DNA of 18,896 bases from positions 1 through 18,896 of the forward strand of contig DVLW01000092.1 of NCBI GenBank assembly GCA_018715285.1, in the 5' to 3' direction. A program made the translations under genes and the position numbers. The notes under the pieces are model-generated. The model searched no databases. It saw nothing but the letters and a program-made list of their open reading frames with translations, and had not been told where the DNA came from. Numbering within the stretch: the stretch's first letter is position 1; every line of letters starts with the position of its first letter. Of this stretch, positions 14,050 through 18,896 are shown in pieces. This DNA is from Candidatus Faecivivens stercoripullorum. Lineage in GTDB: Bacteria > Bacillota > Clostridia > Oscillospirales > Ruminococcaceae.

Positions 14050-14552
14050 ACGGTTGTCTCCATTGTAATCGGTGCAAACTGCGCACCGATCAGTCCGGCA
14101 AGTGCTTTCGGTTCCAGTTCCACCTGAATACCGATTTTGCCGCCGCTGACCATGATGGTCGGCTGGTCGAGTGCCGACTGGTCAATACAGGTCGGGAACA
14201 GCTTCTTCATCCCAACCGGTGAACAGCCGCCGCGAATATACCCGGTTGTCCCGAGCAGCTCATTTACATGCAGCATCTCGACCGATTTGACACCGACGGC
14301 CTTTGCAGCCGCTTTGAGGTTCAGTTCGGCGGTTACCGGGATGACAAATACAAAACATCCGCTTTTTCCTGCACCACGGGTGACCAGTGTCTTAAAGACA
14401 CGCTCAGGCGGCTGGTTCAGGATGGAAGCAACGGTTGCGCCGTCGACTGCTTCGTCACCATGGGGATAAAAATGTGTTTCATAGGGGATACCGGCCTGAT
14501 CGAGCAGCCGGCAGACGTTGGTTTTTTCGTTTTTAGCAGATTTTTTTGCCAT
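14046..14552 (-). CDS. ybaK: Cys-tRNA(Pro)/Cys-tRNA(Cys) deacylase, YbaK family
   Basis: It hydrolyses cysteine mischarged on tRNA-Pro, a trans-editing function. The 168-residue protein shows the family layout: KTNVCRLLDQAGIPYE at the N-terminus, ERVFKTLVTRG near 50, FVFVIPVTAELNLKAAAKA near 68-86, the GYIRGGCSPVGMKK motif near 105-118 with the conserved Gly-Gly-x-Ser/Cys-Pro active region, and MVSGGKIGIQVELEP near the end. The ATG at 14552 has GGAAGGAA ten bases upstream; the longer frame to 14591 lacks a site and overlaps the phosphatase gene. It overlaps cca by four bases. Confidence 0.93.
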   Translation of the reverse strand: MAKKSAKNEKTNVCRLLDQAGIPYETHFYPHGDEAVDGATVASILNQPPERVFKTLVTRGAGKSGCFVFVIPVTAELNLKAAAKAVGVKSVEMLHVNELLGTTGYIRGGCSPVGMKKLFPTCIDQSALDQPTIMVSGGKIGIQVELEPKALAGLIGAQFAPITMETTV

Positions 14553-14584
14553 AAATGATGGGTTCCTTCCTGTGGGATGGCTTT

Positions 14585-15433
14585 TCAGCACAGCCCATGT
14601 TTTTTCATCGAAAGTGCAATACCGTCTTCTGTCTGGGAAGCGGTCACTTCATCGGCAATCGCTTTCAGGCCGTCTTTGGCATTGCCCATTGCAATACCGT
14701 GGGCGACGTATTGCAGCATTTCAGCGTCGTTCATTCCGTCGCCGAATGCGTAGGTGTTTTCACGCGGGATTCCGAGGTGTTTAATCAGCGTGTCGATGGC
14801 ATAGGATTTGTTGGAATTGGGGACAGTCAGTTCACCTGAGTTATCGCCAAACGACGGCACGGTACAGCGGATAATCGTAAATTCTCCGCCAAACTCTTTC
14901 TCGACTGCTTCCCAGGGAAGCCCCTCTTTTTCCAGAAAACAAACCTTATTGTATCCGCGCGGCATGTCATCAAGCGGTTTCATCGCGTCAATAAAATCGC
15001 TTCCAGCCGCTTTTTTCGCAGCTGCTGCCGGGTCATGCTCCCAGTCGCCGTATAAAATCCGTTCCAGCCTGTCCACCAGATTCTTGCTGGCAAACAGACC
15101 GTCGTTGCTTTCAAGATAATAATCAAACCCGTTTTCATCAAAGTAACGGGTCAGGTGTTCCAGCGACTTGCGGCTGATGGTGTGATGGTACAGCATTTTA
15201 TCGCCGATCTGGACGTAACTTCCGCCCGCTCCGATAATGCCGTCAAACCCGACTTCCAGTATGAACGGGTAAATTTCCGCCGCACTTCTGCCGGTGCAGA
15301 GATAACAAAGATTCCCCTTTGCACGTGCGGCATGGATGGCGTCAATCGCCGACTGGGGGATATATTCCTTTGCACCGCAGACAACCAGTGTCCCGTCGAC
15401 GTCAAAAAAGATGATGTTTTTGGTGTTTTCCAT
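14585..15433 (-). CDS. Cof-type HAD-IIB family phosphatase
   Basis: This 282-residue haloacid dehalogenase-like phosphatase acts on a small phosphorylated metabolite that cannot be named from sequence. Motif I is FFDVDGTLVV near residues 9-18, motif II is CTGRSAAEIYPFI near 48, motif III lysine is in NKSYAIDTLIKHLGI near 212, and motif IV is AFGDGMNDAEML near 234. The large C2b cap (about 80-195) is of the Cof/YkrA/YwpJ type. The ATG at 15433 has GGAGG five bases upstream; the TTG at 15445 lies inside that site. It lies 32 bases before ybaK in the same direction, with no terminator between. It is 63 bases after a small membrane-protein gene. Confidence 0.92.
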   Translation of the reverse strand: MENTKNIIFFDVDGTLVVCGAKEYIPQSAIDAIHAARAKGNLCYLCTGRSAAEIYPFILEVGFDGIIGAGGSYVQIGDKMLYHHTISRKSLEHLTRYFDENGFDYYLESNDGLFASKNLVDRLERILYGDWEHDPAAAAKKAAGSDFIDAMKPLDDMPRGYNKVCFLEKEGLPWEAVEKEFGGEFTIIRCTVPSFGDNSGELTVPNSNKSYAIDTLIKHLGIPRENTYAFGDGMNDAEMLQYVAHGIAMGNAKDGLKAIADEVTASQTEDGIALSMKKHGLC

Positions 15434-15496
15434 ATTCTCCTCCAAATTGCCGCAAAGTGAACCGATGCAGCATTTTACCGGTGATGTACTGAAAGA

Positions 15497-15766
15497 TCAT
15501 TTCCTGCGGGCTTTCTGAAAACGGGTGATTTTATTTGCCGCCAGCAGGATGACCAGTGCGAGAAAAAGAACTCCGCAGATGATGAGCAGCAGGCTTTTCC
15601 GTATAACGCCATTCCAGATGAGCATCCCTACGACCGCTCCAAAAATCAGCACCACGCCGGCTGCCAGCAGTATCCGTACCGGCATGGGTACCTTTTTGCT
15701 TTCAGCTGCTTCCAGTGAGCCTTCAATAATGATTTCCAGCAGAATCTCGATCAGCATATCCAGCAT
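15497..15766 (-). CDS. Small two-helix membrane protein, unknown
   Basis: The 89-residue protein has an amphipathic, acidic start (MLDMLIEILLEIIIEGSLEA), two hydrophobic helices (about 31-50 and 55-75) and a basic tail (KITRFQKARRK) that predicts a cytoplasmic C-terminus. I do not recognise a family. The ATG at 15766 has GGAGGTG about six bases upstream; the longer frame to 15799 would cross a hairpin and has no binding site. It is separated from the esterase gene by the hairpin at 15796-15826 and could be transcribed alone or by read-through. Confidence 0.65.
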   Translation of the reverse strand: MLDMLIEILLEIIIEGSLEAAESKKVPMPVRILLAAGVVLIFGAVVGMLIWNGVIRKSLLLIICGVLFLALVILLAANKITRFQKARRK

Positions 15767-15795
15767 TTTTGCACCTCCTGCCATATGGCGGAAAT

Positions 15796-15826
15796 CCACT
15801 GCCGCATATCTGGTATACGGCAGTGG
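15796..15826. terminator. Hairpin between the esterase and small membrane-protein genes
   Basis: CCACTGCCG/CGGCAGTGG is a perfect 9-bp inverted repeat (15796-15804, 15818-15826) with a 13-base centre that can partly pair. It starts 12 bases beyond the esterase stop. There is no T-run directly after it on the minus strand, so it may only weaken transcription or stabilise the 3' end. Confidence 0.5.
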
Positions 15827-15837
15827 AGACAGCTTTT

Positions 15838-16716
15838 TTACAGTGTCTGTTTCAGATAGTCCGCAATGATTCCAAACAGCTTTCCGCTCCAGAAGGTTCC
15901 TTCATGTTCGGCGCCTTCCACCTTAATCAGCCGTGTCGGGATATCGGCTTCTGCCAGCTTGACGGCCATTTCTTCGCTCTGGGAATAGGGAACAAGCGGG
16001 TCTTTGTCGCCATGAATCAGCAGAAAAGGCGGGTAATCTTTTCCTTTAACTACCATCTTTGATGGATTCATCAGCTGCATCCGTGCCCGCTGTTCCACTG
16101 GGTCTGCACCCAAAAGCCCATACAGCAGCGCACGGTCGTTTGGGTTATGGTCGGCACGTTCTTTCAGTCCCTCAAACAGAGCGGGAACATCCGCAGGCCC
16201 GAAGCATTCGACCACCGTTTTGACTTTATCGGAAAATCCACTGTGTTCATCGGTGCGGTAAAGCGGGTCGTCACCGGTCAGCCCGACCATCAACGCAGTA
16301 TTGCCGCCGGATGAGGTGCCCCAGATGCCGATACGGTCAGGGTCGATTTTATAGTTTTCTGCATTTGCGCGCAGAAAACGGATGGCGGTCTTGACGTCTT
16401 TCAAAAATGCAGGCGCTTTGAATCCGTCCAGCGCGGACCGGTGGGTGACCATCGCGACGATGTATCCATTCCGGGCAAATTCGCTCATCTGTGGCAGTTC
16501 GTATGTAACGTCCGGGAAGGTCCAGGCACTGCCCTGTACAAAGACGATACAGGGGTATTTCGCCGGGTTTTCAGGGATGCGGGAGCCTTGGGGGACAATC
16601 AGCGTCAGTTTGATTTCCTTTCCGCCTGCATGGGAATAAACGATGTCAGGGACAACCGATGCCAGCCCGTCAAGTGCCGGATTATTGGGAATCGATTCAA
16701 AAATCAGCTCACCCAT
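15838..16716 (-). CDS. Alpha/beta-hydrolase (esterase/lipase)
   Basis: The 292-residue soluble protein has the serine hydrolase fold of the BD-FAE / Aes esterase type. The nucleophile is the second serine of GTSSGG (near 135). The acid is in HGDKDPLVPY near 237, and the base is the histidine in EHEG near 271. The usual oxyanion HGG is replaced by VFVQGSAW near 58-65, a known variant. It has no signal peptide, so it acts inside the cell on a small ester, probably an acyl or aryl substrate. AAGGAGGGG lies a few bases before the ATG, and the gene is 18 bases after the MBL-fold hydrolase, so the two form an operon. Confidence 0.85.
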   Translation of the reverse strand: MGELIFESIPNNPALDGLASVVPDIVYSHAGGKEIKLTLIVPQGSRIPENPAKYPCIVFVQGSAWTFPDVTYELPQMSEFARNGYIVAMVTHRSALDGFKAPAFLKDVKTAIRFLRANAENYKIDPDRIGIWGTSSGGNTALMVGLTGDDPLYRTDEHSGFSDKVKTVVECFGPADVPALFEGLKERADHNPNDRALLYGLLGADPVEQRARMQLMNPSKMVVKGKDYPPFLLIHGDKDPLVPYSQSEEMAVKLAEADIPTRLIKVEGAEHEGTFWSGKLFGIIADYLKQTL

Positions 16717-16734
16717 AGGAACCCCTCCTTAATA

Positions 16735-17580
16735 TTATTTCTCGTAAATCTGCGCCGGGTCAAACCGGACACCAAATGCACCATAACCGGCATGGTTGCT
16801 GCTGCCGCCAAACGGTGCCTCTTGCGGTTCACCCTTGATTTCACCCGACAGAATCCCTTTGCAGACACGGATGGCGTCATCGTTGATGGATTCCGGCATC
16901 GGAGCACAGGTAAGGTTTGCTGCATAGCCGATATGGCCGTTATAGTTGCGGTCATAGTAAGGTTCAAGCGATTTGAGTTTCTCTGCGGTTGCAAGCAGGG
17001 TATCAACGCCGGAACGCGGTTTGACACGGTCGGAAGAAGAAAGCAGGGTATTTCCGTTGCAGGCGTCTCCGGTAAAGATCATCCGTTCCCGTACATCCAG
17101 AAAACTCAGTCCGCCGGGTGTGTGTCCGGGTGTTTCATAGACAACGATTTTCCGTCCGCCAAGGTCGATGATATCGCCTTCTTTAAGCGGTTTCAGCTCG
17201 GGGACTCTATCAAACTCCACTACGTCTTCTTCGGTGACCGAAAACAGTCCGCCGCTCATCGAGTTCATAATCCGGACGTACCCTTTCCGCGACTCTGCAC
17301 TCAGGGTGCGCGCCGCTTCAAAATCCGCCTCATGCAGATATACTGTGTCAAAAAATCCGATACCGCCGACATGGTCGACATGACCATGGGTGCATACAAC
17401 CATCACCGGTTTGCCGGTCAGATGCCGGACAAGCTCTGCAACATTAAAAGTTCCGGTGCCGGTATCGATCAGCAGCGCTTTGTGGGCGCCTTCCAGCAAA
17501 AACATCGCGTCCATTCCATACTCGTTGATACACCAGCTGCGCCGTGCAATCATCGTGACAATTGGGGTTGTAATCTGCAT
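16735..17580 (-). CDS. Metallo-beta-lactamase-fold hydrolase
   Basis: This 281-residue enzyme has the dizinc motif THGHVDHVGG (HxHxDH) near 64-73, preceded by LLIDTGTGTFNVAEL near 36-50. The later ligands are TPGHTPGGL near 153 (His), FTGDACNGN near 168 (bridging Asp) and YNGHIGY near 213. The substrate cannot be named. Glyoxalase II, lactonase or cyclic-nucleotide hydrolase types are possible, and pairing with an esterase gene suggests a small-ester or lactone route, which is inference. The start is ATG at 17580 with AAAGGAAC about nine bases upstream. The promoter (17632-17660) overlaps the hairpin that follows the transporter gene. Confidence 0.87.
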   Translation of the reverse strand: MQITTPIVTMIARRSWCINEYGMDAMFLLEGAHKALLIDTGTGTFNVAELVRHLTGKPVMVVCTHGHVDHVGGIGFFDTVYLHEADFEAARTLSAESRKGYVRIMNSMSGGLFSVTEEDVVEFDRVPELKPLKEGDIIDLGGRKIVVYETPGHTPGGLSFLDVRERMIFTGDACNGNTLLSSSDRVKPRSGVDTLLATAEKLKSLEPYYDRNYNGHIGYAANLTCAPMPESINDDAIRVCKGILSGEIKGEPQEAPFGGSSNHAGYGAFGVRFDPAQIYEK

Positions 17581-17631
17581 AGAAATCAGTTCCTTTCTGT
17601 CTGGATTTTGTCTTATTTACATTATAAATAT

Positions 17632-17660
17632 AGTATAACGCCGCAGGGACAAAATTGCAA
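17632..17660 (-). promoter_or_regulatory. Promoter of the MBL-fold hydrolase / esterase operon
   Basis: On the minus strand: TTGCAA (17655-17660), 17 bases, TATACT (17632-17637). A second TATAAT-like -10 lies 10 bases downstream without a good -35. The -35 sits in the loop of a 13-bp inverted repeat, one arm of which abuts the -10. Confidence 0.65.
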
Positions 17661-17696
17661 GGAGAATCTGTGTCTCCATACCATCCCTGCGGCGTT
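17637..17696 (-). terminator. Long inverted repeat after the transporter gene, enclosing a promoter element
   Basis: AACGCCGCAGGGA (17637-17649) pairs with TCCCTGCGGCGTT (17684-17696), 13 perfect pairs. The 34-base interior has its own GGAGA/TCTCC hairpin (17661-17677). It lies 18 bases past the transporter stop. T-rich sequence follows on the minus strand (ATACTATATTTATAA) but no clean T-run, so it may terminate only partly. Confidence 0.65.
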
Positions 17697-17714
17697 CGCA
17701 GCACGATATTTAGT

Positions 17715-18896
17715 TTATGACTCTTTTGCTTCCGGCATTCTCCGGTAGTAGATCAGCGCGCCGATCAGCACCGCCGGGAAAATAATCGCAAACACCAGCG
17801 CCGGCCGCAGGTCTTCTCCAAACACACCTGCAATCATTCCAACCGCAGTCGGGCCGACATTGCACCCGACGTCACCGGCAAGCGCCAGCATCGCATACAT
17901 TGTGGTACCGCCGCCGGGAAGTGCCTTTGCAGCAGTCGAGAAGCATCCCGGCCAGAGTACGCCGACCGAAAATCCGCACAGTCCACAGCCGAGCATTCCA
18001 AGTGCCGGGATTCCGGAAGCCGCCAGCAGGTAGCTTGCAATACACAGTGTGCAGCAGAAGATCATGTAATTGCTCAGCGGCAGACGTTCGCCCATCTTAG
18101 CAAAAAATGCCCTTGCAAGTCCCATACACAGCGCAAAGGTACACGGCCCGACCAGGTCACCGACCGTTTTGCTGACTCCGAGTGCCGATTCAGCAAACGC
18201 CGATGCCCACTGGCTCATTGCCAGTTCCGACGCTCCGGCGCAGACCATCAGCAGCATCAGCAGCCAGAACAGTTTTATCTTAAACAGTTTTCTCGGACGG
18301 ATGGCAGGCGCGTCGATATCCTGCGGCGAATAGACCGGTACCAGACAGAAAACGATCATATTTACAGCCGGTACAATTGCCCACAGTATCGCGAGTATTC
18401 TCCAGTTTTCCACGCCCATCAGTACAAAAAACGCGGTTGAAACCAGCACCACGCCCAGATGTCCCCAACAATAGAAAGAATGCAGAAGACTCATGATAGA
18501 CTGTTTTTTTCTCGGCGGTGTCGGGCAGGATTCAACAATCGGGCTGATGATGACTTCAATCAGACCGCCGCCGATTGCGTATACGCAGCTGGCACAAAGC
18601 AGACCGGCAAATGGCGGCATAACTGACGGCAGCAACGCCATCAGTACCAGTCCCAGCGCCGCACAGGCATGCGCCAGTATTGCCGAAGCACGGTAGCCGA
18701 TACGGTCGACAAACTTTGCCGATAGTCCGTCTACAATCAGCTGGGTGGAAAAGTTAACGGTGGTAATCAGCGCAATCTTTTCAAGGCCGATTTTGAAATC
18801 CGACTGGAAAGTCAGATACAACAATGGCGCAAAGTTGTTGATAATCGCCTGTACTACATATCCTGCAAGACAGGCCCGGATAGTATGGGAAACGCC
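17715..18896 (-). CDS. Major facilitator superfamily transporter (5' end outside window)
   Basis: The frame stays open to position 18896, where the window ends; residues before the visible TTG (18824) read as MFS sequence (YVVQAIINNFAPLLYLTF), so the true start is off the right edge. The visible 393 residues hold about 11 membrane helices. Features are a cytoplasmic loop after helix 2 (KFVDRIGYRAS), a long middle segment (YAIGGGLIEVIISPIVESCP), a central loop near PVYSPQDIDAPAIRPRKLF dividing the two halves, and KMGERLPLSNYM. The layout resembles fucose-permease-like or drug-efflux-like MFS proteins; the substrate is unknown. The stop is followed by a hairpin. Confidence 0.88.
   Translation of the reverse strand, partial: GVSHTIRACLAGYVVQAIINNFAPLLYLTFQSDFKIGLEKIALITTVNFSTQLIVDGLSAKFVDRIGYRASAILAHACAALGLVLMALLPSVMPPFAGLLCASCVYAIGGGLIEVIISPIVESCPTPPRKKQSIMSLLHSFYCWGHLGVVLVSTAFFVLMGVENWRILAILWAIVPAVNMIVFCLVPVYSPQDIDAPAIRPRKLFKIKLFWLLMLLMVCAGASELAMSQWASAFAESALGVSKTVGDLVGPCTFALCMGLARAFFAKMGERLPLSNYMIFCCTLCIASYLLAASGIPALGMLGCGLCGFSVGVLWPGCFSTAAKALPGGGTTMYAMLALAGDVGCNVGPTAVGMIAGVFGEDLRPALVFAIIFPAVLIGALIYYRRMPEAKES

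Noticed and set aside
16441..17748. 435-codon plus-strand open frame opposite the esterase and MBL genes
   Set aside because: It spans two real genes, an intergenic promoter and a hairpin, has no ribosome binding site, and the product looks like antisense translation rich in Cys, His and Arg.

Overview
The window looks like a chromosomal stretch from a Gram-positive, low-to-mid GC Clostridia-type bacterium, probably a gut Oscillospiraceae/Ruminococcaceae relative. Support comes from strong AAGGAGG-type ribosome binding sites, sigma-A promoters (TTTACA/TTGACA-N17-TATAAT), a terminator-type TPP riboswitch, a short ThiC, and small membrane-protein families resembling those of Clostridia. Nearly all genes are on the minus strand; only one (4998-6101) is on the plus strand. 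No RNA genes, insertion sequences, phage genes or CRISPR arrays were seen. No gene-free stretch exceeds 300 bases.

Region 1 (1-4060) is a thiamine operon read leftward: promoter, TPP riboswitch with intrinsic terminator, thiD, thiC, thiM, thiE, then a terminator. It makes the pyrimidine moiety de novo (ThiC, ThiD), takes the thiazole from salvage (ThiM) and joins them (ThiE). No thiazole-synthesis genes (thiG, thiH, thiS, thiF) are in this window. At the extreme left a second consensus promoter fires out of the window and carries a LexA-box-like sequence near its start site.

Region 2 (4160-8170) holds ung (uracil-DNA glycosylase), a divergent gene for a degenerate PAS/histidine-kinase-like protein, an orphan LacI-family regulator with an unusually structured leader, and a zinc-dependent phospholipase C-like protein.

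Region 3 (8270-10690) is an ECF sigma factor module. The sigma gene, a 93-residue two-helix membrane protein and a three-helix membrane protein with two zinc ribbons overlap one another, behind a near-perfect ECF-type promoter (TGAACC-N16-TGTATA) that suggests autoregulation. A 177-residue membrane-anchored protein follows from its own promoter.

Region 4 (10700-15440) reads leftward as a probable operon: HAD phosphatase, YbaK-type Cys-tRNA deacylase, CCA-adding enzyme (ATGA overlap), cytidine deaminase, a DUF3795-like cysteine-rich protein, a small membrane protein broken by an in-frame TGA, and another small membrane protein.

Region 5 (15490-18896) holds a small membrane protein, a two-gene operon of a metallo-beta-lactamase-fold hydrolase and a serine esterase, and a major facilitator transporter that runs off the right edge.

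Most of the window is ordinary core metabolism. The least-described parts are the ECF/zinc-ribbon membrane module, the degenerate sensor protein and three places where promoters are interlocked with large hairpins.
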